From assembly GCA_039090855.1 (NCBI GenBank), contig CM077027.1, positions 102,900,424 through 102,964,423 on the forward strand: a stretch of 64,000 bases of DNA. The letters run 5' to 3'. The translations under genes were made by a program, and so were the position numbers. Below, piece after piece: positions 55,057 through 64,000 of this stretch. Under the pieces are notes generated by a model. The model saw only the letters and a list, made by a program, of their open reading frames with translations. It was not told the DNA's origin and made no database searches. The first letter of the stretch is position 1, and every line of letters starts with the position of its first letter. This stretch comes from Macrothele yani (lineage: Eukaryota; Arthropoda; Arachnida; Araneae; Macrothelidae).

Positions 55057-55652
55057 TGTAACGTATACTCTATATTCACTTTCCTTTTGATTTTACTATC
55101 TCTGGTTATTTTATTTTACTATGTAAATTATCTTCCTACTGAACGAAATATTATTTCATCCGATGAATGAGATCTGGCAATGAGTGTAAGTCATGACGTG
55201 GTGGTAGCTCGTATATAGGCGCGTTCATCGAGACTTAGAGAGAGCTTTTGTTGTTGTTATGAGAGAGCGTTGTTGTTTACGGAGAGCGTTTATAATACGA
55301 GGAGAGATTGTGTTGCTATGAGGAGAGATTCTTCATTATTGTAAAAACAAGTTGTGTGTGTGCTTTAGATGACCAAGAGTCTTATAATAAAGAAGTTTGT
55401 GTAAGTTAGTTTTTCTCAATTCATAGTTTTTGTCAGACCTCTGTCTGGCTGTTAGGTTTACAATTAGTTTCTTACCATAAATAACCAGCGTTAAGACTTT
55501 ATTTACGTTCGTAATTAACTAGTAACAACACCCTTTTGAATTCACTACTTTGAAGCTTAGTACAAGTATATCATTAGCTAGCTGGTAGGTAGAGCATTAT
55601 TCATTCATAATAGTTAGCTTAGCGGAAAGAGAAACAAAGCTAATTCATTATA
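55057..55652 (+). repeat. Gypsy 3' LTR
   Basis: Copy of 48325-48921, one T shorter in the GAGAGCTTTT run. Confidence 0.95.
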
Positions 55653-57116
55653 CACTTTTACTCAACCACAAAACATTAATTTTTGACCGTAGGCCTAGAT
55701 CCAGGCCATTTTAACAGATTTTAACCCTACTCATATTCATAAGCATTACATAAAATGTAAAGTAACTTTTTATGTAAACCTTATGTACATGAGCACGCAC
55801 GGTTAAAATTTGCTAAAAAGGCCTAAGCCGAGACATAGGGCCCTAAAATTGATTCTTTTTGCCTGAAAAAATGTGCAACATTATTAACTTGAATTTTTAA
55901 GTAAACCTTATTAATATGAGCACGCACGTTTAAAATTTGCTAAAAATGTTTAAGCCAAGGCCTACAGGTCCTAAAATTGATTTTTTTGCCTGAAGAAATG
56001 TGCAACATTATTAATTTTACTTTTTATGTAAACCTTATGAACATGAGCACTGAACATGACGTTTATGTAAACCTTATGAACATGATTAAAATTTGTTAAA
56101 AAGGCCTAGGCAGAGGCTTTTTAGCAAATTAAAAAAAAAAAGATTCGGCTTAAAACTAAATCTTTGCGTTCTCTGTGACACGGAGAAATCAAAAGTGCAA
56201 TATGAGTATAACACCCTAAGGTGTCGGTGGTCTATCTGCCAAACTCGCACCATGTTTCAACAGATCCTGCAAAGAAATCCAAAGTTTTCGATAAACTGAC
56301 CCTTCAATTAAAAAACCTTTCGATGGCATGAACTTTTAGGTAAAGAGACCTTTCTGTGAAACGTACCTTTCGATCAAGTGACCCTTCGGTGAAATGAACT
56401 TTTCGATCAAGTGATCTTTCGGTGAAACAATCTTTTCGGTGAAGTGATTTTCGGTCAAGTGACCCTTCGGTGAAGTAAACGTCGGGCAAATGAACCAGAC
56501 CCGGCTATAAGCAGTCCCCCGTCCCTAATTTAGGGCCACTAATTGCAGGGAAGGAAAAGAACCAGGGCCGTAAGACAAACACAACATCCATGCCTCACGG
56601 GATTCGAAGCCGGGCCCATCTCGGACGAATGATCAGAAGCGTTCGCTTGGACCACTGCGCCAGTTTTGGACAAAACAATTAAACGTTGCTATTGCTTTTA
56701 GTTCTTTCTCATGGTAAGTATGTCTATCTCATTCACCGTGTAGAAACTTTAATATGCCTTCGAGGGAACGGCAATCATTTGCAAAATGTTACAAATGCGT
56801 ACAAGTGGAGCATGGTATCGCGCACCGTGTTTATCCTGATTGGCTGATTAATAACCTTGCATTATGTATTTGTGTCCCAAATATCACTTAAAAAGTTAAA
56901 CCTACAGGAGTCTAGGTATACCCTTTACTTTTCCAGACATTCTCCCTGCCCTCTGACCTCCACTTTCATCACACACGCGCACACGCACACACACACACAT
57001 CGCGAAAAATGCATTCTCCCTCGTGTTCGAAATCCTGACAAGATTACTGTGCTTGGGAGTTCTAATGTAAATCTCACGGGGGGGGGGGGGCGCACGTTGT
57101 GCCAGTTACGCCACTG

Positions 57117-57645
57117 AGCGGCACTCATCGCTAAACATCACACATCGCCAGTCTGTGGTGGTTCACGTCGCTTTGGCCTGGCACCACTGCACACGGAGCT
57201 GGCGATGTTCCGGTGATAATGGCAGCACACGTAAGGGTTTCTGGGATGGCAGATTCGCTTTCCGCGGAGCGTCGGGAAATAGTTCGTGGGCACACAGGCG
57301 CAGCTACATCTGCCTGTTTAGTGGACCGGGTCCCCGTGGGATTCGTTCGTGCCTGGCGCACGATCCGCCGATCCTCTCTACCGGTGTCCTCCTGGTCCGT
57401 CCGGAGCCTCTCCGTCATGTGGCAGTGCTGTCATGTATCCACTGCTCCCAACACAGTCGGACGGTATGGTCAGAACGATCCACGTGACGGGCTGGACGGC
57501 GCGCCGACCATCCTACGGTTTTCAGCCCGATGATCAAGCCTCTCTCAAAGTCCGTAAGTTGCGTAAATCGACATCTCTGGCGTCTACCTGGCATTCTGGT
57601 CACTCTGTACTCTTGCTTGCGTAGGCCGGTGCTTTTCGCTTTCAT
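57117..57645 (-). pseudogene. Tc1 transposase, N-terminal half
   Basis: Helix-turn-helix region (FTQLTDFERGLIIGLKTVGW) at 57645-57415, the second DNA-binding region (APVCPRTISRRSAESE) at 57418-57131 in another frame, then the start of the first catalytic block (FSDEC) at ~57120-57135, where the hAT-like element breaks the gene. It continues at 47340. Confidence 0.85.
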
Positions 57646-58888
57646 GGGGCATCGACTACAAGCTGGTTTATAAGGCTGCCGGTTCGTTCTCCCGGCGCCG
57701 CCACAGAGTTTGTGGTCATGCGCAATCGCACCAAGCGTGGATCATTTGCATACCAGCACGCACCCTAGCTATTTGCAAAGTTTCGCGGTTGTAGTATGTT
57801 TTCTTCTAGGTGCGCAAATTTCATTGTCCCTGAGTGTATCTTCAGCAAAAAACTGAGTTTCCGAAAAATCGACTGTAAATAATCCTTTCGTTGACCGATA
57901 CCACTCACCTCGAAAAATCTTTTCAGAATACTTTACGCTTAAAACAATGTATTGTTTTTCCGCCAGAAGGCGCAGATGTTTTATCTTGTTTTTATCGATA
58001 TCTCTACTTGTATGTGCCCGATTTGAAAAATGTTTTGTTTGTTGGCGAGCGCTTCTGTCGTGAAATCTTTCCATAAAATTTCAAATTTTTATTTTTGTAA
58101 AGGGCGGAAGTTCATGATCGGGTTGACAGCAATATTTTCGGGACTAAAAATTCCATTAAAAAAATTATTTTTCGGTCAGATTTAGTGACTATGAAAACTG
58201 TGTATATTTTCTTCCCAAAATTAAGGCACAATTTCGCCGCTTGGGACGCCAACTTTTAATCTCTTTTTCTTAATATCTCTGTTTCTAAATGTGCGATTTA
58301 AAAGTTTCTTTCAACACTCGGTGGATTAACCTTGTGGAACACTTTGATTTCAATATTTGAGCAGTTTTGTGGTTTACAGTTCTGCCGCTAGGTGGTATTT
58401 CTGTACTTCTGTTTGTAGCTGTAACCTCGCTTGTAAAAATCTTATAGAGAAATTTCTTTTTCACAGTATTCCATTCGCTACAATATAGACGTGGAGCACT
58501 ACCTTCTTTAAACAATGCACAGGTTTCCCTCTATGGGGCATAAAGGTCAATACCTTTTTCTCGCTATCTCCACTTTCAGGAGACTTATCTGAAAAGTTGT
58601 TTTTCCTTAGCATTTCTTCTTCCATGAAGAATACTTTTCTCCTATTTTTCAATTTTCACATTATGCGAAATTCTTCCGCTAGAAGGTGTAAAGTTATAAA
58701 GTTTCCTTCTATATTTCTTTTTTTAACTGTTAAATTTGAAAATCTGTTTGTCTCTGATACCTTCTTTCTTCTATGAAAAACTTTTTGTGTGCCATTTGTT
58801 AATCTTCGTAACGTTCTTTTTAAGCGCAAGGAAAAGTTCCGTTAGTAGTTGGTTCTATTTCTGGAAGTTTTATCAATTGTACGTAGAT

Positions 58889-60074
58889 AATTTCAAAAGT
58901 TTTGCGCACTGCGCAGGTGCTGTTCAATCGCTCCAATAATTGCGCCAGTTGTGAGTCAGACTTCAATATACAAAGTTGTGTCTACATTTGCTGGCTAATT
59001 TGTTCCTGTTCCAAAATGTTTTGCCTACAAATGGAGGAAGAAAGTTAGCCAGGTCAGATCTCGCGTGGCGACCAGCGATCCTACATTAAAGTTTAAATTT
59101 TGCGTGGAAAATTCCCTACCGGAAATTCATAAAGCTTTGTGTGACGTTTGTGGGCATCAAAGACGACCCAAAAAACGACCGGCCATAAGATACAACGGAC
59201 ACTTCTGCAGTTATCGTCAACAGCATTTTGGAAGAAGATCGACGGAACACATGTGAAGAGGTTGAATATGAAGCAAACATATCTACCGCTTCGGTTTTTA
59301 GAATTCTAACTAAAAATTACAGAAGAGAAAAGTGGCTGCCAAATGGGTTCCGCATAACCTGAGTGAAGAGCCGCAAGCAGTTCGCAAAGGGATCGCAGAA
59401 GAACTGCTTCAGAAATACGAGTTTTTAGACAGAATTGGACAGAATTGTTGCTATAGACGAAACCTGGATACGAGTTTTCGAATCAGAAGTGAAATCTCAG
59501 TCCGCTGAGTGGAAACATCCAGAATCACCTAGCCAGAAAACATTCCGCGGCCAATAATCGAAGGTTAAGCTGGTGATGATTACGACCTATGACGAGGTTG
59601 GACCACTGCAACAGCGGAATACTCCAGAAGGTTTCTGCAAAATGTTTTGCTCCCAAAGATTCGCCAAAGAAAGCCCGACATGCTCGAAGCTGGTGTCACC
59701 ATTTTGGACGACAACGAGAGTCTGCATGTTGCGCGTTCAGTAAGAGAGATTCTGGAAAAGTATGGGTGGGAATTGCTTCCCCACGCGCCATAAACTTTTG
59801 GCATGAACCTACCAGACTATGACTTGCTCCTAAAACTGAAGAAGCCACTCCTCGGGAAACGATTCAGTACGATTCAGGATGTACCTAATGAGGATACCCG
59901 AGTAATCCGTCGCTTCAACAATGGAGGTGTGTTGACTAGAATACAAGACTCGCCCAAACGTTGGTCCGCTGTCATAAGGAAACGATAGAGGTTACTTCGA
60001 AGGCCTGAAAAAATATGTTGTGAAATAAATTCGTTTTTTAAGAGATAACCCACAGTGTGCAGAACTTTTGAAAT
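58889..60074 (+). mobile_element. Mariner-like transposon in the right arm
   Basis: Left end ATTTCAAAAGTTTTGCGCAC and right end reverse complement ATTTCAAAAGTTCTGCACAC bracket ~1.19 kb. The surrounding array continues on both sides. Exact termini may be a few bases further out. Confidence 0.75.
59065..59985 (+). pseudogene. Mariner-family transposase, degraded
   Basis: Recognisable blocks: AIDETWIRVFESE (~59452) with the first aspartate, DDNESLHVARSV (~59708) with the second, and LPDYDLLLKLKKPLLGKRFS (~59806) with the third as aspartate, then the family C-terminus. Stops and frame changes separate them. The N-terminal region (59065-59256) is poorly preserved. Confidence 0.75.
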
Positions 60075-61869
60075 GACCCTCCTTGAAATCCGGTTAGGAT
60101 TTCTCCTAACCGGTTGCATTGACTTTGAATAGCTTTGATAAATTTAACTCGCATAACAAAGGATTCAAAAGACGTGATCATTACAACCGAAAATTTGGTG
60201 TCATCTTTCTTGTTTTCTTTACTCTCGGCAATAAACTTTTAATTTTCTAGATGCAGTCTGAATGCTAACAATGAAATCATTATCGAACTTGTGTTAACAA
60301 TAAATGTACTAGATTTGGGGGAACCCTTCTTAGTGAAATATCAGTTGAGAGTGTTTTGTTCTAAGGCGAACAAGTGTTAAGTTTTATCGAGAGTATAAAG
60401 CGAAATCGGAATGGCAGCGATTATAGTATGCTGTCTCACAGCTGCCAGCGAAATATGGTCAGTATCCTGCAGCTTTTATTTTACCGTATCTATCGACTGT
60501 TTATCAATTCATTTAATCTCATAGTTTAGTGTTTATAATATTCTTCCGTTGAAACGATTTTTTTATCCAGTTTGGAGTGTATAAATAATACTTAATCCCT
60601 TTTTTTACTGATAGGAACTGGTTTTACATACAGGTAATCCTATGTAATAGCAGATTCGCGAACTTCGCTTTGATACGCGGTAACTCTGGTTAATGTCTGT
60701 TGTGTGTCCCTGTTGTTGATAGTCGAAGACTTCATTTCGGAGCACATTAATATTTCAGCTGTTTCCCTAACTCAAAGAACACATTATAAAATCAGGTAAT
60801 CCTGCATTACAAACATTCAGATTCCATTTGCTACGAAGTAGCGGTGATAGGATTCCGTTCCGTATCCACGTTAAGGTTAGGTAGTATGACGACGCATTCG
60901 CAACTTTATCATGATAGTGAACGCGCATTCACGTTTTAATTATTGTCAGTGTGGGTTACTTGATGTTTGGAATAAATGAAGCGCTTGTCATGCTTGACGG
61001 CGCGGCGGACAACATGAAACAAGCTTAACATCGAAGAGAAAGTCATTGGTGTAATAGAGAATCAGGTTAAATGTTATTTGCATTTTGCATGTTATAAAAT
61101 CGGACGAAAACATCTACAGCCATCGTAAAAATAGTTTCAGAGGCAAAAACACATGCGTAGAAAAAGTGCGTTTTGTGATAGGCAGAAATGCCAAGCAAAT
61201 TTTTCAGGGTGATATTTACTCAGACGTAGAGACAGAGTGGGACTATGAGAGAGATGTGGACTATGTGGCCTTCCGAGTGGATCCAAATTGGTCTCTGAAC
61301 TTCTTAACCTTATAATTCGTCCACTGTATCGTTTAATAAACCATTCATGGCCTTTGCTACATAAAAAGATTAAAAGGAATGACTACAGTGGATATGGAAT
61401 ATGCACATTATCTATATACTCAAAACAAAGAGACGATGTAATGTGAAGCGTCAAATAAATAACGACGTTTGTTTTGTTAAGTGCGGCAAAGATCAGGTAA
61501 GGAGTGGAATTTCAGGACAGCCAAAGAAAAAAAAACGATAATGAACCAACGCCGTGCCGGAATGGTTAACTGAGTGATTATGAGAGAGTACAATCACACA
61601 GAGGAGAATTGTGGGGAATAAAAATCTGCGAATGTGAATTAAAATGGTGTGATAAATGACTTTGTGAACAAAGGAAAATCATGAGGAAGGAATTTCCTTT
61701 AAAGGAAACAACCACCGACTTTCCATATTCTACGCGATTTAATTGTTTCCAGCCGAGATGTAATAATGAAAGAAAGAGAAAACAATTTTTAACGCTTATT
61801 ATTGTAAAGGAAGTTTGTTTTCTCGTCTCCTGATAAGCAAATGCACCTCCCTCTTTCCCTCTCTCAGCT

Positions 61870-62640
61870 TGAGACGTACCGCCGAGGCGACGAGATAGTC
61901 AAAACGGCCAGTTGCAGCGATAAGCGAGGTTTGGTGTACTTCGGTGGGAAGGATACCTGCTCCAGTGAGAGTAGACGTGAGTTCAAATCCCACCACTTGC
62001 AAAAAGCCTTAAATTTCAGGGAGATTTATGTAACGGATTTTAAAAAGAGAATGTCTAACTCGAGATCTTCAAACAACCCTTAGAATTTGGAGGCTAGGAG
62101 ATTTTGGGATGCAGTGATCGACGGGGAAGGCACACGGAAGCGAGATAGAAAGGGAGAGGAAAACACCCTATTTTATAACGGGAGGGGGGTAAGTACCCAG
62201 AGTTCGAAGCCTTTATGTTTGTGACTGCTGCGGAGGAGTCTCAGATATTCATCCGACGCAAGGCGGATGTTTAGTGGTTCGAGCGTTCGTACCTGCATAA
62301 GATAGAACTTGACACTTCTCCGTAACAGTTACGAACGTTGACCACTAGGTCATTCACAGCTCGGCTTAATTGGCGCCTGAACGTAAAAATTAATCTTCTA
62401 GGCGATAGGTTCGAAACTAATGTATGATGCTTCCTCCACACATCGTCTGGAATTTTTGAGAATTTCATTTTCTACGTTTTGGAAAATGTGTGATACTTCT
62501 ACACTTCGGGTGGAATGTATCAGAATTCCTTCTTTTACAGTGAGCTTCTTCAATAAAGGTCAGAAGAATATTTCGATCAGGAGAATAACTGGCTCCGGGG
62601 GAGAAGAGACTTGCGTTCGAATCTTACCACCGGCAAAAAG
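61870..62640 (+). mobile_element. TRIM-like LTR element, paralogue of 2763-3637
   Basis: 5' LTR from TGAGACGTACC (61870) with tRNA-like B box GTTCAAATCC (~61982). Primer binding site TGGCGCCTGAAC at 62371-62382. The 3' LTR remnant (~62565-62640) has B box GTTCGAATC. The polypurine tract and LTR start before it are lost. Confidence 0.55.
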
Positions 62641-62673
62641 GCTCAATTTTCACAAGCTGTTCTCCGCCCAGTG

Positions 62674-62805
62674 CTGCACCAAGCATGTCTAATGCTCTTC
62701 CAATGCTGCACGAAGCATGTCTAATGCTCTTCCATTGCTGCAGGAAGCATGTCTAATGCTCTTCCACTGCTGCACGAAGCATATCTAATGCTCTTCCACT
62801 GCTGA
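62674..62805 (+). repeat. 32-bp tandem repeat, four units
   Basis: TGCTGCACGAAGCATGTCTA plus ATGCTCTTCCA repeated four times. Copy 1 has a single related unit at ~3672, so it expanded after the duplication. Confidence 0.9.
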
Positions 62806-62814
62806 CAGTCTTTT

Positions 62815-64000
62815 CTTCAGGTGATTCCTTCAATCTTCAGTTTGTCCTCCCACTGTGCCATGGGTCTTGTTCTTTCTTTCGAACGCCACTTGATAAGCGC
62901 CGCCGCCCATCCACCGTCATCTATTGTGGCCACCTGTTCGGTCCATCTCCACTTTATCAGTTTCATGAGCTTGATAATTAATGACCTTAGCTGTTGTGTT
63001 TGATCTGATCCAGGAGTTCGTTTTCCTGTATATCAGTATAAAACCCAGCATGGATCTTTCTATTGTACTTTGCGTTACTCCTGGGTTAGTGTCCAGGTCT
63101 TAATTGCAGCCGTGCAGAGGGAGATGTAATTCTTAAATATTTCATGCAATGTACCATTAATTCTTAGATTTACCACCCATGCATTTCGTTATTCATCTTT
63201 ATGTGACATATGAAATAGATATGCATGAATGTACTACTTTTATTTGGGTGTTATCCAGAGTGATCTGGTTAGGACATGCACATTGATTGAGCATAAGCTT
63301 CGTTCTTCCCAGATTGTTTTTCAGCGTGTAGTTGGAACAGACCATTTAACACAATTTCCATTTCACGAGGTGACTTTGCAGTAAGAACATTATAATCATC
63401 AAATAGCAGGTGACTAAGTCATATATCATTGATTTTGATTCTCTTATTGTCCCAACTCAGGTCCTTGAAAAAACGTTCACACTAGCATTCAATAATTTTT
63501 GTAAAATTGTATCTTCTTGTTTGTGATGCCTATTTTGATGGGCAGTAGTTCATTTACAAAAATTATTGCAGTTGAACTGGCATACATAAATTTTATAATA
63601 AGAATACATGTTTCATTTTTCTTGATGTTTCAAGGCTTTAATATTGGCTCAGTCTTCCGGAGGTCAATAGTCTTTTCAAATTCAACAAATGCCAAACTTA
63701 AAGGTCAATGGTACCCCCTAAAATTCTCCAATGAAGTGTTCAAGTAAGGGAGATCGATATAGAATGCTGTAATTTATTTAAATTATAGCTGTAATTTATG
63801 ACATAGAATGCTGTAAATAATTTTTTTTTACAAAAGTCTGGTTGTCGATAGGTATATAAAAGTCCATTACTGTTATTTTATTGGTTATATTTTTTGAAGA
63901 GCTTATACAAACTCATAAAAACTAATCGATTTGTAGTTTTTTTATATCTTGCATATTTCCTTTTTCATACAAAAAAATGATTAGTTTTGTAATATTTTTT
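62815..64000 (-). pseudogene. Decayed RTE-like LINE fragments, copy 2
   Basis: Minus-strand traces IKWRWTEQVATIDDGGW (~62900-62960) and AIKTWTLTQE (~63085-63115), matching the remnants in copy 1. No intact frame. Confidence 0.5.

Larger units (their letters stand above)
48325..55652 (+). mobile_element. Ty3/Gypsy LTR retrotransposon, near-intact
   Basis: 7.3 kb with LTRs of 597 and 596 bp differing by about four substitutions and one indel (~99% identical), hence recent. Order: LTR, primer binding site, gag, -1 shifted pol (protease, reverse transcriptase, RNase H, integrase), polypurine tract, LTR. No envelope-like frame. Flanking tetramers AACT (48321-48324) and CACT (55653-55656) agree at 3 of 4, as a slightly mutated 4-bp target duplication. 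Confidence 0.95.
47828..56503. mobile_element. Unclassified TIR element with subterminal GAAA-type arrays
   Basis: Left end CGGGTATCGTTCACTTGATC; right end reverse complement CGGGTCTGGTTCATTTGCCC. The 7-bp target duplication GCTATAA is at 47821-47827 and 56504-56510, exactly the SINE sequence at the break. Each end continues for ~200 bp with degenerate ~19-21-nt words such as TCGAAAGGTCACTTGACCG, in mirror orientation at the two ends. The interior (48065-48324 and 55653-56300) has ~140-bp repeats with AAATTTGCTAAAAAGGCCTA and no gene. About 1.35 kb without the Gypsy insert. A DNA transposon derivative, superfamily uncertain. Confidence 0.8.
47776..56662 (-). mobile_element. SINE split by a TIR element
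   Basis: The 3' part (tail and GTTTAACGACCACCGTGACC) is at 47776-47827 and the 5' part (rest of body, B-box region, A box) at 56504-56662. Both are in order on the minus strand, interrupted at GCTATAA. The first few bases of the tRNA head are lost. Confidence 0.9.
47341..57116. mobile_element. hAT-like non-autonomous transposon, host of the SINE nest
   Basis: Left end CAGTTGCGTAATTACAACCT; right end reverse complement CAGTGGCGTAACTGGCACAA. This terminal pattern, followed by a G/C run, is seen in hAT-type elements. Flanking octamers AACGTCAC (47333-47340) and AGCGGCAC (57117-57124) agree at 6 of 8, consistent with the 8-bp hAT target duplication. Without the nested SINE it is ~0.89 kb and encodes nothing. 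It lies within the first catalytic block region of the Tc1 gene. Confidence 0.65.
46647..57836 (-). mobile_element. Tc1-family transposon, split by a 9.8-kb nested insertion
   Basis: Left end CACTCACTGACAATGAAATT at 46647 and right end reverse complement CACTCAGGGACAATGAAATT ending at 57836, each next to TA (46645-46646 and 57837-57838). The transposase halves at 46797-47340 and 57117-57645 are colinear. Excluding the insert the element is ~1.4 kb. Confidence 0.9.
57839..60235 (-). repeat. Degenerate ~145-bp repeat array, right arm
   Basis: Reverse-orientation partner of 44222-46480. Examples are CCGCCAGAAGGCGCAGATGT (~57960) and the GCCATTTGTTAATCTTCGTA region (~58792), matching 44440-44455. 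Interrupted by the mariner at 58889-60074. Confidence 0.82.
60225..64000 (+). repeat. Segmental duplication, copy 2 (runs off the window)
   Basis: Direct-orientation copy of 1556-5280. It has ~500 bp at ~60770-61250 not matched in copy 1, and lacks the SINE of copy 1. The repeat array's right arm ends where this copy starts. Confidence 0.8.

Overview
The window looks like AT-rich, repeat-dense intergenic and intronic DNA from a metazoan, most likely an arthropod. The reasons are many Tc1/mariner relics, tRNA-derived SINEs, an RTE-type LINE, a Penelope-like element, a Ty3/Gypsy element, and exon-sized coding blocks with GT/AG borders. I cannot name the species; a chelicerate is a guess. No bacterial operon, rRNA gene or CRISPR array is present, and almost every long reading frame belongs to a mobile element.

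Layout. 1-5280: Tc1 tail, SINEs, two TRIM-like LTR elements carrying tRNA-like segments, and the first copy of a ~3.7 kb duplication whose second copy runs from ~60225 to the window end. 5285-13140: featureless AT-rich DNA, a complete dead Tc1 (7395-8814), an intact TRIM (9365-9926), a 34-bp satellite and a second Tc1. 13144-17377: a mariner holding a SINE, with a nearly intact RTE LINE between two copies of that SINE. 18299-21646: a head-to-head Penelope-like element with a 13-bp target duplication and a hammerhead-like motif. 23221-30841: a tRNA-ended inverted repeat, SINEs and three Tc1 relics. Plus-strand coding blocks at 25642-25765, 31155-31325 and 40720-40872 have splice signals and compatible phase, so they are probably exons of one unidentified host gene with TE-filled introns. 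33385-44207: minisatellites, another TRIM (34793-35287), a Tc1 split by a mariner, satellites and palindromic tRNA-bearing repeats.

44222-60235 is a nest at least five levels deep. A degenerate ~145-bp repeat array forms two inverted arms. It was hit by a Tc1 (46647-57836), which holds a hAT-like non-autonomous element (47341-57116), which holds a SINE (47776-56662), which holds a TIR element with a 7-bp target duplication (47828-56503), which holds a young Gypsy retrotransposon (48325-55652, LTRs ~99% identical). The right arm also took a mariner.

The most interesting system is a family of miniature LTR elements whose LTR contains a tRNA-like cloverleaf with A and B boxes. The 34793-35287 copy shares LTR start (TGTAACGTA), LTR end (TTATA), a 12-nt primer binding site, a 13-nt polypurine tract and 4-bp target-duplication length with the Gypsy element. 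This suggests a non-autonomous/autonomous pair in one window, the small partner carrying a potential RNA polymerase III promoter inside its LTR. The Gypsy gag-pol overlap contains the heptamer T TTA AAC in the right frame for -1 frameshifting.
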